A stretch of 64,000 nucleotides of DNA from Streptomyces laurentii (lineage in GTDB: Bacteria > Actinomycetota > Actinomycetes > Streptomycetales > Streptomycetaceae). This document shows positions 1-8,283 of the stretch, in pieces. The position numbers and the translations under genes were made by a program. The first letter of the stretch is position 1; every line of letters starts with the position of its first letter. The notes below the pieces were generated by a model, which saw only the letters and a list, made by a program, of their open reading frames with translations, was not told the DNA's origin and ran no database searches. Location of the stretch: NCBI GenBank assembly GCA_002355495.1, contig AP017424.1:6947501-7011500 (forward strand), in the 5' to 3' direction.

Positions 1-538
1 GCCGCCGACGAAGGCCCCGGCCGCCAAGCCCTCCCGCAAGCCGGCGGCCCAGAAGCCCGCCGCCCGGAAGCCGGCCCCGAAGCCCGCCCACAAGCCCGCT
101 CCCGCACCCGCGCACAAGCCGGCGCCGGTCCGGCACTTCACCTCGCCGGTCGCCGACACGGACATCGGCACCCGCTACCGCACCCAGGGCTCGTCCTGGT
201 CCAGCGGCTACCACACCGGCATCGACTTCCCCGTCCCCACCGGCACGTCCGTACAGGCCGTGGCCACCGGCCGGGTCGTCTCGGCGGGCTGGGGCGGCGC
301 CTACGGCTACCAGGTCGTCATCCGCCACGGAGACGGCCGCTACAGCCAGTACGCGCACCTGTCCGCGCTCACCGTCCGCGCGGGCCAGCAGGTCAACACC
401 GGCCAGCGGATCGGTCGCTCAGGATCGACCGGCAACGTGTCGGGACCGCACCTGCACTTCGAGATGCGTACGGGTCCCGGGTACGGGTCCGACATCGACC
501 CGCTCGCGTACCTCCGCGCCCGCGGCGTCTCGATCTGA
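1..538 (+). CDS. M23 family metallopeptidase, C-terminal part (5' end outside window)
   Basis: The gene enters from the left edge; codons begin at base 2 and stop at 536-538. The visible 178 residues start with a Lys/Pro/Ala-rich linker (repeated KPA units, about 45 residues) followed by a complete M23 (LytM-type) endopeptidase domain. Zn-ligand motifs of the family are visible: HTGIDF near the domain start and HLHF near its end, with YAHL between them. M23 enzymes cut peptide cross-links in peptidoglycan; the linker fits a secreted cell-wall hydrolase, but the signal peptide and any LysM domain lie outside the window. The last 120 bases overlap the convergent transporter gene on the other strand. 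Confidence 0.9.
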   Translation, partial: PPTKAPAAKPSRKPAAQKPAARKPAPKPAHKPAPAPAHKPAPVRHFTSPVADTDIGTRYRTQGSSWSSGYHTGIDFPVPTGTSVQAVATGRVVSAGWGGAYGYQVVIRHGDGRYSQYAHLSALTVRAGQQVNTGQRIGRSGSTGNVSGPHLHFEMRTGPGYGSDIDPLAYLRARGVSI

Positions 539-1531
539 TCCGGCGGAGGACCCCGGCCGGGCCGAGGATTCCGGCCGGGCCGAGGACCTCGGCGGCGTGG
601 AGGTCCCCGCCAGGGCGGGGGATTCCGGCGCGCCCGGAGCCTCCGGCCCGGTTGTCGCGGTCTCCCGCCCGCCCGGGTTCTCGGCCGCCTCCGGGGCCGC
701 CGTCCCGGTGCCCAGCCGGTCCAGGGTGAGCTGGACGAGCCCGCCCGCCGTCACCACACCGCAGATCAGGGCGGCGACCCCGCCGGCCGCCCCGTACCGG
801 AACGACTCGCCGAACAGGGTCAGGCCGACGGTCGCCGCTATCACCGGGTTCACCACCGTCACCATGGCCAGCGGCGCGGCGAGCCCGGCGCCCCGGTACG
901 CGGCCTGGGACAGCAGCAGCCCCGTCACCGCCAGCGCCGAGAGAACCAGCAGGCTCGCCCACTGGGCGAGCGGCGCGTCCAGGCGGAAGTCCACCGCCAC
1001 CGTCTTCGTGAAGACCGAGGCGATGCCGAAGGCGACCCCCGCGCCCGCGGCCAGGACCATGCTGCGCAGCGCCGGGCGCCGCACCAGATGCGCGGCGGTG
1101 AACAGCAGCGCCACCGCGCCGAACGTGACGAGCGCGAGGAGCCGCCGCTCGTCGGTCGCCAGGGACTGCTCGGCCGTGCCCGAGGTGAGGCTCAGCAGGC
1201 CGGCCAGACCCACCGTCGTCATGAGCGCGCCGCGCCAGGCCGTCCGGCCCGCCCGGCGGCCCACGAACAGCGCCGCCAGCGGCAGCGCGCACACGATCGT
1301 CAGCGCGCCCAGCGGCTGCACCAGGCTCAGCGGTCCGTACGCGAGGGCGGCCACGTGCAGGGCCGCGCCCAGGCCGTTGAGCGCGATGGCGCCCCACCAC
1401 GCCGGCCGGCGCAGCGGCGCGTACCGGGGGACGGCGGCCGAGGCCGCCACCCGCTCCTGCACGATCGCCGCGGACGCGTAGGCGACCGCGGAGACCAGCG
1501 ACAGGAGCACGGACAGCGCGAGGGAACTCAT
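419..1531 (-). CDS. DMT (EamA-like) family transporter
   Basis: A 370-residue membrane protein with about nine to ten hydrophobic segments through residue ~270, in the two-repeat pattern of drug/metabolite transporters; substrate unknown. The ATG at 1529-1531 is preceded directly by GGAGGT, which is very close; an in-frame GTG ten codons upstream is the alternative. The final ~100 residues are low-complexity (Pro/Ser/Ala/Arg) and run antisense through the end of the M23 peptidase gene for 120 bases, so this tail may be non-conserved or an artefact. The gene is divergent from the FhuF-like gene across a 236-base gap. Confidence 0.8.
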   Translation of the reverse strand: MSSLALSVLLSLVSAVAYASAAIVQERVAASAAVPRYAPLRRPAWWGAIALNGLGAALHVAALAYGPLSLVQPLGALTIVCALPLAALFVGRRAGRTAWRGALMTTVGLAGLLSLTSGTAEQSLATDERRLLALVTFGAVALLFTAAHLVRRPALRSMVLAAGAGVAFGIASVFTKTVAVDFRLDAPLAQWASLLVLSALAVTGLLLSQAAYRGAGLAAPLAMVTVVNPVIAATVGLTLFGESFRYGAAGGVAALICGVVTAGGLVQLTLDRLGTGTAAPEAAENPGGRETATTGPEAPGAPESPALAGTSTPPRSSARPESSARPGSSAGSDRDAAGAEVRERVDVGPVPGTRTHLEVQVRSRHVAGRS

Positions 1532-1767
1532 ACCTCCACGATCCCGCTTCCGGGCGTTCACGTCGTCGTACCAGGGAACCTGATCCGTCGTACCGCGAAC
1601 GGAGTACGAAGCGGCCTCGTACACCTCGCGGCGTAGTCCGCGCAGCTCACCTCGACCGGCACCGGACCGGGCCCGCGACCCCTCCGAATCGGCCACCCCC
1701 GGTCGAAGCCGCCGAAAATGGCCCCGCGCCGGGGCGGCGCGGGCGCCGCCGATGGCAGGATGCCCCG

Positions 1768-2553
1768 GTGGAACCGGACCCGGAACTCGATGCCCGCGCC
1801 GACGACGGCGCGGACGTCCGCGCCGTCGACAGCGCACAGGTGGGCGGCTTCTTCGTGCTGCGTACGGCCCCGCCGCCCGGGTCGGCCACCGGCGCCCGGC
1901 CCGACCACCGCCCGCTCGCGGAGCTGTACGCGGGCCGTGACGACACCCCGCTCACCGCCCGCGTCGACCGGGTCGCCGCCGGACTCGGCGTATCCGGGCG
2001 GGAGCGCCGGGTCGCCGCCTCGGCCGCCCAGCTCGGCCTCGCCGCCCGCCTCTGGTCCACCACCCTCGGCCCCGCCGCCCTGCACGGCCGTTTCCCCGAC
2101 CTCGCGCCCGGCACCCTCCACTGGGACGGCGCGCTCGGCGCCCCCGACGACCTGTGGTGGTCCGGCTCCGCCACCCGCCCCGCCACCGTCGCCGGGCTGC
2201 GCGCCGCCGTCCTGGAGGCCCACCTCGTCCCGCTGCACGCCGCCTTCGCCCGGGACGGCCGGATCTCCCCGCGGCTGCTCTGGGGCAACTCCGGCTCCGC
2301 GCTCGCCGGAGCGCTGCGCGAACTGCTGCGCTGGGCCCGCGCCCACGGCCGCCCCGACGCCGCCGCCCGCGCCGTCGCGCTGGTCTCGGGCCTGCTCGAC
2401 CACCCCGACCTGGCCGGCACCGTCCGCGGCCCGGCCCTGCGCCGTACCAGCTGCTGTCTCTACTACCGCGGCGCGGCCGGAGGCCTGTGCGGCGACTGTG
2501 TGTTCGACCACGCCCCCCGTACGGGTTTGGAGCGGCGGCCCCCCGCTCCGTAA
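1768..2553 (+). CDS. FhuF-like (2Fe-2S)-binding protein, ferric-siderophore reductase type
   Basis: A 261-residue cytoplasmic protein starting at GTG 1768 with GGCAGGA seven bases upstream. The C-terminus carries the FhuF-type cysteine pattern C-C-x10-C-x2-C (SCC...GLCGDC), which in E. coli FhuF binds a [2Fe-2S] cluster used to reduce ferric siderophores and release iron. The upstream part is the usual poorly conserved FhuF helical region. No siderophore transport genes are adjacent, so the siderophore is unknown. The cysteine motif makes the family assignment good; the reductase role is by family. Confidence 0.85.
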   Translation: MEPDPELDARADDGADVRAVDSAQVGGFFVLRTAPPPGSATGARPDHRPLAELYAGRDDTPLTARVDRVAAGLGVSGRERRVAASAAQLGLAARLWSTTLGPAALHGRFPDLAPGTLHWDGALGAPDDLWWSGSATRPATVAGLRAAVLEAHLVPLHAAFARDGRISPRLLWGNSGSALAGALRELLRWARAHGRPDAAARAVALVSGLLDHPDLAGTVRGPALRRTSCCLYYRGAAGGLCGDCVFDHAPRTGLERRPPAP

Positions 2554-2694
2554 AGTTGCTTATTCGAAGCCCACGACACGCCGACGCGCGGGTGATCGGC
2601 GCATCCGCCGGTCATCCGGGCCCACCCGCCGCGGTGGCCGGCGGCCCGCGGCGACGAGTGACGACGGCACGAGCGATCGAGGACGACCAAGGCC

Positions 2695-4170
2695 ATGACG
2701 GTGACTGAAGAGACCCAGGAGTACGGGCCGGGCATCGACCCCGAGCGCCTGGCCGTCTGCCTGGGCGTGCTCGACGAGCTGGACGAGCTGGACGTCGACC
2801 ACCCCGACGCCATCCTCGTCCGCCGGGCGACCGCCGGCATCTACCGGACCGTGAAGCAGCGCCGCCGCCAGGAGCGCCGGGCCGCCAAGACCGCCCACGA
2901 CAAGGCCGTCACCGAGTCCACCGCCACCGGCTCCGCGCAGCGCATCGACGACGAGACCGAGGGCATCCTGCCCTCCTCGGTCACCGAGGCCGGCCGGATC
3001 GCGGGCATACTCCAGCGCCCCCGCTCCTGCTACACCTGCAAGACGCGGTACGTCGAGGTCGACTACTTCTACCACCAGCTCTGTCCCGACTGCGCCGACC
3101 TGAACCGGAACAAGCGCGACGCCCGCGCCGACCTCACCGGCAAGCGCGCGCTGCTCACCGGCGGCCGGGCCAAGATCGGCATGTACATCGCGCTGCGGCT
3201 GCTGCGCGACGGCGCCCACACCACCGTCACCACCCGCTTCCCCAAGGACGCCATCCGCCGCTTCAAGGCGATGGACGACTCCGCGGACTGGATGCACCGC
3301 CTGGAGGTCGTCGGCATCGACCTGCGCGACCCGGCCCAGGCCGTCGCCCTCGCCGAGCAGGTCACCGAGGCCGGTCCGCTGGACATCCTGGTCAACAACG
3401 CGACGCAGACCGTACGCCGGCTGCCCTCCGCGTACGCCGCGCTCGTCGAGGGCGAGCGTGCCCCGCTGCCCGCCGGCGAGCTGCCCGCCCACCACGTCAT
3501 CGGCGCCTTCAACTCCGGCGCGGTCGACGGTCTCGCCGCGCTGCCCGTCGGCGTGAGCGGTCTCGACGCCCAGAAGGTCGCCGACCTCGCGCTGGTCGCG
3601 GGCAACGCCAGCATCGCCCGGCACCAGGCCGGCACCGCCATCGACGCGGGCGGTCTGGTCCCGGACGTCGTCGACTCCAACACCTGGGTGCAGACCATCG
3701 AGCAGATCTCCCCGGTGGAGCTGCTGGAGACCCAGCTCTGCAACTACACCTCGCCGTTCATCCTGATCAGCATGCTGCGCCCGGCGATGGCCCGGGCCGC
3801 CGCCCAGGCCGCGAGCAAGCGCGCGTACGTCGTCAACGTCTCCGCCATGGAGGGCGTCTTCGGCCGCGGCTACAAGGGCGCCGGGCACCCGAACACCAAC
3901 GCCGCCAAGGCCGCCATGAACATGGTGACCCGCACCAGCGCCCAGGAGATGTTCGACACCGACGGCATCCTCATGACCTCGGTCGACACCGGCTGGATCA
4001 CCGACGAGCGCCCCCACTTCGACAAGCTGCGGCTCGCCGAGGAGGGCTTCCACGCTCCCCTCGACCTGGTCGACGGCGCGGCCCGGGTCTACGACCCGAT
4101 CGTGCTCGGCGAGCACGGCGAGGACGTGTACGGGGTCTTCCTGAAGGACTACGCGCCCGGTAAGTGGTGA
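2695..4170 (+). CDS. SDR family oxidoreductase with N-terminal zinc ribbon
   Basis: A 491-residue protein. Residues 1-140 hold a helical region and a zinc-ribbon-like pair of CxxC motifs (C112/C115 and C130/C133). The Rossmann fold follows with the cofactor loop TGGRAKIG (155-162) and the NNA motif near 234-236. Between NNA and the active site there is a long insertion. The active-site Ser is S383 (VNVSAMEG) and the Lys is K405, but the position four residues before the Lys, normally Tyr, is T401 (HPNTNAAK). A Tyr sits eight residues earlier (Y393). The protein therefore has an atypical SDR catalytic site. It stands alone between the FhuF-like gene and a small peptide gene; substrate unknown. 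Confidence 0.88.
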   Translation: MTVTEETQEYGPGIDPERLAVCLGVLDELDELDVDHPDAILVRRATAGIYRTVKQRRRQERRAAKTAHDKAVTESTATGSAQRIDDETEGILPSSVTEAGRIAGILQRPRSCYTCKTRYVEVDYFYHQLCPDCADLNRNKRDARADLTGKRALLTGGRAKIGMYIALRLLRDGAHTTVTTRFPKDAIRRFKAMDDSADWMHRLEVVGIDLRDPAQAVALAEQVTEAGPLDILVNNATQTVRRLPSAYAALVEGERAPLPAGELPAHHVIGAFNSGAVDGLAALPVGVSGLDAQKVADLALVAGNASIARHQAGTAIDAGGLVPDVVDSNTWVQTIEQISPVELLETQLCNYTSPFILISMLRPAMARAAAQAASKRAYVVNVSAMEGVFGRGYKGAGHPNTNAAKAAMNMVTRTSAQEMFDTDGILMTSVDTGWITDERPHFDKLRLAEEGFHAPLDLVDGAARVYDPIVLGEHGEDVYGVFLKDYAPGKW

Positions 4171-4430
4171 TCCAGTGAAGAGGGGCGGGGTACAGGAATT
4201 CGGCCAGGTTCACTCGAACGCGTCACACTTTCGTGCCCCATAGAGCGCAGGCGTGCTCATTTGGTTAGTCTGGTGTACACGGCCGGTCAACACGGGTTTC
4301 ACCGAACCTCCCCAGATCGGCCGGGGACTGGCCTGTCACCGAATGGCCGCGGTCCCGCCCGTCAGTACGGCGCCACCGCGACCGAACGGACCCCCTGTCC
4401 CCCTTGATACGCGACACGAAGGAGTGCGCG

Positions 4431-4625
4431 GTGACACCGGAATCGACCACGCAGGAGAAGCAGCGCCCCGCCGAACCGAACGCGCCGATCGGAACGATCG
4501 AGCCGACGCGTCAGCGGCCCGGCGAGCTGGGAAACCTCGAAGTATGGGCCCGCTCGGCCCCCATCCGGCTCGCCGGATACGAGGACGACCTCGCGGAGCC
4601 GCACATCCTGCCGGGCATCGACTGA
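4431..4625 (+). CDS. Orphan 64-residue peptide, possible RiPP-like precursor
   Basis: GTG at 4431 is preceded by AAGGAG six bases upstream, a better start than the in-frame TTG at 4404. The 64-residue product is hydrophilic at the N-terminus (Thr/Glu/Gln/Pro-rich, like a leader) and ends in a distinct C-terminal block, APIRLAGYEDD followed by LAEPHILPGID. There is no signal peptide, Cys or transmembrane segment. A 17-bp perfect hairpin starts 25 bases after the stop. An isolated short gene with a strong ribosome site and its own terminator is likely expressed. The leader/core shape suggests a modified peptide precursor or a small regulatory protein, but no maturation enzyme lies next to it. 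I do not recognise the family; function is inference. Confidence 0.6.
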   Translation: MTPESTTQEKQRPAEPNAPIGTIEPTRQRPGELGNLEVWARSAPIRLAGYEDDLAEPHILPGID

Positions 4626-4650
4626 CCCGAACCGCAAGCGACGCTTCGCC

Positions 4651-4689
4651 GCGATGCCCCCGGCCGATCCTCTCGGCCGGGGGCATCGC
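4651..4689. terminator. Hairpin terminator after peptide gene
   Basis: A 17-bp perfect inverted repeat (4651-4667 with 4673-4689, five-base loop) lies between the convergent peptide gene and the lipase maturation factor gene. It has no long T tract, so it probably works in both directions as GC-rich actinomycete terminators do. Confidence 0.8.
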
Positions 4690-4735
4690 CCTGTCCGGGC
4701 ACGGTCGTCCCGCCCGGCAGGGGGGGAGCCGCGGG

Positions 4736-6175
4736 TCACCCCGCGCGGTCCCGGCGCGCCGGCCCGCGCAGCCGTACCGGCGGCAGGTACTCCCGGACCA
4801 GCGTGCGATGCCACCATGCCCCGGTCTCCCGCAGCTCGCGCCAGGTGGTGAACCGGTAGCGGTAGAGCAGCGCCCGCACCCGCGCCGGCGGGGCGTCCGG
4901 GAACGGGTTGTGGCGCAGCAGCCGCAGCGTGTCGCGGTCCCCGGCGAGCAGCCGCTCCACGAACGGCCCGAACCAGTCGCCCGCGTAGCCGGGGGAGAGC
5001 GCCGCGAACCACATCAGCCAGTCGAGCCGCAGATGGTACGGGGCGAACTGGCGCGGCAGCCGGCGCGGATCGCCCGGCTTGCCGCGGAAGCCGTACTCCC
5101 GCCACACCGTGTCCGGGCCCGGCGCCACCTCGTCGGTGCCCTCGATGACGATCTCGTCCCGGACCCGGCTGACCGTACCGAACGCGCCGTACGTGTTGAC
5201 CAGGTGCAGCGGATCGAAGGAACGGTTCATCGTCTGCCGCCGGGACAGCAGGTTGCGCACCGGATGCCGGCTCTGGACGAGGATCAGCACGGTGGCCGCG
5301 CACACCACGACCACGTACCAGAGCGGGGCGCCGGGCCGCTGATGGTCCTGGCCGCCGGGCAGCAGCGAGCCGTCCATCGCCGACAGCGCGAGCAGGATGG
5401 TGAGCCAGTTCAGCCAGGCGAAGTTGCCCGAGAGCACCAGCCACAGCTGGGTCGCCACCATCAGCCCGGCCGCGACCGTCGCCACCGGCTGCGGCGCGAA
5501 CAGCAGCACCGGGACGCCGAGCTGGACGACATGGTTGGCGGCGCACTCGGCCCGGTGCAGCGGCTTCGGCAGGTGGTGGAAGAACCAGCTCAGCGGGCCG
5601 GGCATCGGCTGGGTCTCGTGGTGGTGGTACAGGCAGGTCAGGTTCCGCCAGCACGGATCGCCGCGGATTTTGATCAGCCCCGCGCCGAACTCGACCCGGA
5701 ACAGCAGCCAGCGCAGCAGGAACAGCACCAGCACCGGCGGCCCGGTGTCGGCGTTGCCGAGCAGCACGGCGAGGAAGCCCGTCTCCAGGAGCAGCGACTC
5801 CCAGCCGAAGGAGTACCAGGTCTGCCCCACGTTCACGATCGACAGGTACAGCGCCCACAGCAGCAGCCACAGCAGCATCGACACGGGCAGCGGCACCGCG
5901 TCCCCCGCGCCCGCCACCAGGGCGAGGGCCAGCAGGGCACCGCCCCAGGCGACGGACGCGAACAGCGCGTCGGAGTAGCGCCACTGGAAGAGGCTGGGCG
6001 CGAGGCGGGCCGGGACCCGGCGGGTGAACGCGGGCACGGGCAGCATCCCGCGCGCGCCGATGAGCGCCCGGAACTGCAGGGCCGCCGACACGAAGGCGAC
6101 CACGTAAAGTCCGGCGAGCCCGCGCTGGAAGACGATCCGGCTCAGCCAGTAGTCGGGCGCGGTGAACCACTGCAT
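4736..6175 (-). CDS. Lipase maturation factor family protein (LMF1-like)
   Basis: A 479-residue polytopic membrane protein. The N-terminal ~290 residues contain about eight hydrophobic segments with the conserved LMF features (RWLLFRVEFGAGLIKIRGD and the CLYHHHETQPMP segment); the C-terminal part (from ~300) is the soluble lumen-like LMF domain with the YRF and WF motifs. In vertebrates LMF1 assists lipase folding; bacterial homologues are common in actinomycetes but their client is unknown. The gene starts at ATG 6173-6175 with only a weak ribosome site. It is convergent with the peptide gene and separated from it by the hairpin at 4651-4689. Confidence 0.9.
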   Translation of the reverse strand: MQWFTAPDYWLSRIVFQRGLAGLYVVAFVSAALQFRALIGARGMLPVPAFTRRVPARLAPSLFQWRYSDALFASVAWGGALLALALVAGAGDAVPLPVSMLLWLLLWALYLSIVNVGQTWYSFGWESLLLETGFLAVLLGNADTGPPVLVLFLLRWLLFRVEFGAGLIKIRGDPCWRNLTCLYHHHETQPMPGPLSWFFHHLPKPLHRAECAANHVVQLGVPVLLFAPQPVATVAAGLMVATQLWLVLSGNFAWLNWLTILLALSAMDGSLLPGGQDHQRPGAPLWYVVVVCAATVLILVQSRHPVRNLLSRRQTMNRSFDPLHLVNTYGAFGTVSRVRDEIVIEGTDEVAPGPDTVWREYGFRGKPGDPRRLPRQFAPYHLRLDWLMWFAALSPGYAGDWFGPFVERLLAGDRDTLRLLRHNPFPDAPPARVRALLYRYRFTTWRELRETGAWWHRTLVREYLPPVRLRGPARRDRAG

Positions 6176-6253
6176 CGGCTCGGGGCGAGGTCAGGGCCGG
6201 CCGGCAGGCCGGTCAGGCAGAGTCGGCCGGGCGGGCCGACGCCGCCCGCCCGG

Positions 6254-6448
6254 TCAGCGCCTGTCGGTGTCGTCGCCGGTGCCCTTGGCGTCGGCGTTGT
6301 CGTTCGCGGTCCGCTCGCCCTCCGCCTGCGACGGGGTGGTACGGGTCGGCATCCTGTGCGTCTGCTTCTTCTGCGCCGCGTCCATGTCCTCGTCGAGGCG
6401 CTCGCCCTCGGCCTGCGAGGGGCTGGTGTACTCGTCGTACTGGCTCAT
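6254..6448 (-). CDS. Small acidic protein with duplicated PSQAEGER motif
   Basis: A 64-residue, strongly hydrophilic and probably disordered protein. ATG at 6446-6448 has GAGGAGG about eight bases upstream, a strong ribosome site. The protein is an internal duplication: TSPSQAEGERLDED near the N-terminus and TTPSQAEGERTAND in the second half, separated by a Lys/Gln/Thr-rich spacer. No signal peptide, Cys or hydrophobic segment. It lies 78 bases upstream of the lipase maturation factor gene on the same strand and could share its transcript. Function unknown. Confidence 0.65.
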   Translation of the reverse strand: MSQYDEYTSPSQAEGERLDEDMDAAQKKQTHRMPTRTTPSQAEGERTANDNADAKGTGDDTDRR

Positions 6449-6663
6449 GGCCGCCTCCTCAAGGAGTGCGGGGGAGTACACAAGGAGCGTAACTCCGCGG
6501 GCCCGGTCGGGATCCTCGGGAGGTTCCGCGCAGCGAGCCCAGGGGCCCCGGCGGCGCGGGCGCACGGGGCCGCCGCACCGGATGGACGCGCCCGGATTGC
6601 GGTCGCCATGGGGCTGCGGCAGTAAGGAGGGAACGACCCGGGGCGAACAAGTGGGAGAACCCA

Positions 6664-8187
6664 GTGCGCGACGTATCCAGACGACGGCCCTCACGACCCG
6701 GCACGCCGCCGCCCGGCACCCGGCCCCGCACCCCGGACGGCCCCCCGTTGGACATCCTGCCGGGTACGTCGCTCAGCGGCCGGGCGCTCACGGCGGCGGG
6801 CGGACCGGCGGACGCGCGGGCGGGAGGGCCTGCCGGTGACGCCCCGGGCCCGCGGGCCGGTCTGCGCCCCGGGATCTGGGCGGTCGCCGCGCTGGCCCCC
6901 GCCCTGCTGATCGCGGGCTGCTCCCTGGACACCCCCGCCGAGCCGGGCGCGCAGCCGACTCCCGCCACCGTCCGTGAGGTACTGCTGGAACCGGCCGGCG
7001 TCCAGGGGCCCGCGCCGTTCGGGCCCTCCACCGTGCAGGAAGGCGCCCCCGCCGCGTCGGACGGCGCGCCCGCGGCGGGACCCGAAGGCGCGGCGCCCGG
7101 CGGCGCCACCGGCGCCGCGCCGGCCGGCCGCGCGCTGACCGGCGCCACCCCCGGCCTCTACGGCGGCACCCGCTCCACCGCCAGCTGCAACGTCGAGCAG
7201 CAGGTCGCCCTGCTCACCACCGACCCCGCCCGGGCCCGCGCCTTCGCCGAGGCCGCCGGCATCCCCGAGGCCCGGCTCGCCGACTGGCTGCGCGGTCTCA
7301 CCCCGGTCCTGCTGCGCGCCGACGCCCGGGTCACCAGCCACGGCCTCCGCGACGGCCGCGCCGCGCCCTTCCAGTCCGTCCTCCAGACGGGCACCGCCGT
7401 CCTCGTCGACGAGTACGCGACCCCGCGCGTGCGCTGCGCCGGCGGCAACCCGCTGCGTGCCCCGGCCCCCGCGCCCGGTGCCCGGCACAAGGGCCGGCCG
7501 TGGCCCGGCTACCGCCCCGACCGGGTCGTCGCGATCACCCCGACCAACAGCGTCGTCCGCAGCCTGGTCCTCGCGGACAGCGCTGGCAACACCTGGTTCG
7601 AGCGGCCGGCGGGCAGCGATGGCGAGGCGGACCGCAGCCCCGACACGACACCGTCGTGCGACCCGGCCACCTGCGACCTCGTCGCCGCGCCGCCCGCGCC
7701 GCTGTCGGAGACGGCCGGTTCGCCCGCGTTCTCCGGCGACCCGGCCGGACCGCCCGGCGGGACGGGCTCCGGCGGCTCCTCCGTACCCGGGCCGCCGCCC
7801 GGTCCCGGATCCGGTGTCCCGATGCCCGACGGTCCCGGTGCCCCGGCCGGCTCGGGGCAGCCCGGCGTCCCGGACGGGCCGGACGCGCCCGCGCCGGCCG
7901 ACGGAGGCGTACCGGGCGGGATGGACAGCCCGGACGTACGGCTCGCCCCTGAGGGCCCCGGACTCCCCGACGGTCCCGGCTTCCCGGACGGCCCCGGTCT
8001 CCCTGACGGGCCGGGCGCGCCGAACGGGCCGGACGGTCCCGACGGGCCGATCGCCCCGGACAGCCCCCCGGCCGCCCCCGACGCGCCGCCCGCCCCCGAC
8101 GCCGTATCGCCCGACGGCCGGTCCTTCGACGGTGCCGCGCCCGGGCAGCCCGGAACCGAGCCGGGGCGCGGGCCCGAGACCGCCTGA
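6664..8187 (+). CDS. DUF6777 domain lipoprotein with collagen-like Gly-Pro tail
   Basis: A 507-residue exported protein. A ~70-residue Pro/Gly/Ala-rich N-terminal stretch precedes a hydrophobic segment ending in the lipobox LIAGC (Cys86), so the product should be a membrane-anchored lipoprotein, or the true start is later. Residues ~160-340 form the DUF6777-like domain (GLYGGTRSTASCNVEQQ ... YATPRVRCAGGNPL) known from extracellular parts of Streptomyces serine/threonine kinases. From ~345 to the end the protein is Gly/Pro/Asp-rich with many G-x-P and collagen-like G-x-x triplets. Start GTG 6664 with GGGAGA upstream. Role unknown; envelope sensing or scaffold is inference. Confidence 0.75.
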   Translation: MRDVSRRRPSRPGTPPPGTRPRTPDGPPLDILPGTSLSGRALTAAGGPADARAGGPAGDAPGPRAGLRPGIWAVAALAPALLIAGCSLDTPAEPGAQPTPATVREVLLEPAGVQGPAPFGPSTVQEGAPAASDGAPAAGPEGAAPGGATGAAPAGRALTGATPGLYGGTRSTASCNVEQQVALLTTDPARARAFAEAAGIPEARLADWLRGLTPVLLRADARVTSHGLRDGRAAPFQSVLQTGTAVLVDEYATPRVRCAGGNPLRAPAPAPGARHKGRPWPGYRPDRVVAITPTNSVVRSLVLADSAGNTWFERPAGSDGEADRSPDTTPSCDPATCDLVAAPPAPLSETAGSPAFSGDPAGPPGGTGSGGSSVPGPPPGPGSGVPMPDGPGAPAGSGQPGVPDGPDAPAPADGGVPGGMDSPDVRLAPEGPGLPDGPGFPDGPGLPDGPGAPNGPDGPDGPIAPDSPPAAPDAPPAPDAVSPDGRSFDGAAPGQPGTEPGRGPETA

Positions 8188-8283
8188 GGTGACGCGACGC
8201 GGCGGGCCGCGGGGCGCCGGGCGGCACCGGCCCGGCGGCTCCCCGCCGTGCGGTCCCGCCGCGCTGTGCATAGCGTGGGCCCC

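Noticed and set aside
2560..4116. A 518-codon minus-strand frame opposite the SDR gene
   Set aside because: No motifs; the plus strand encodes a clear SDR. Typical GC-skew shadow.
4253..6625. A 790-codon plus-strand frame opposite the lipase maturation factor
   Set aside because: Product is Arg/Pro/Gln-rich without domains; the minus strand encodes the recognisable LMF protein.
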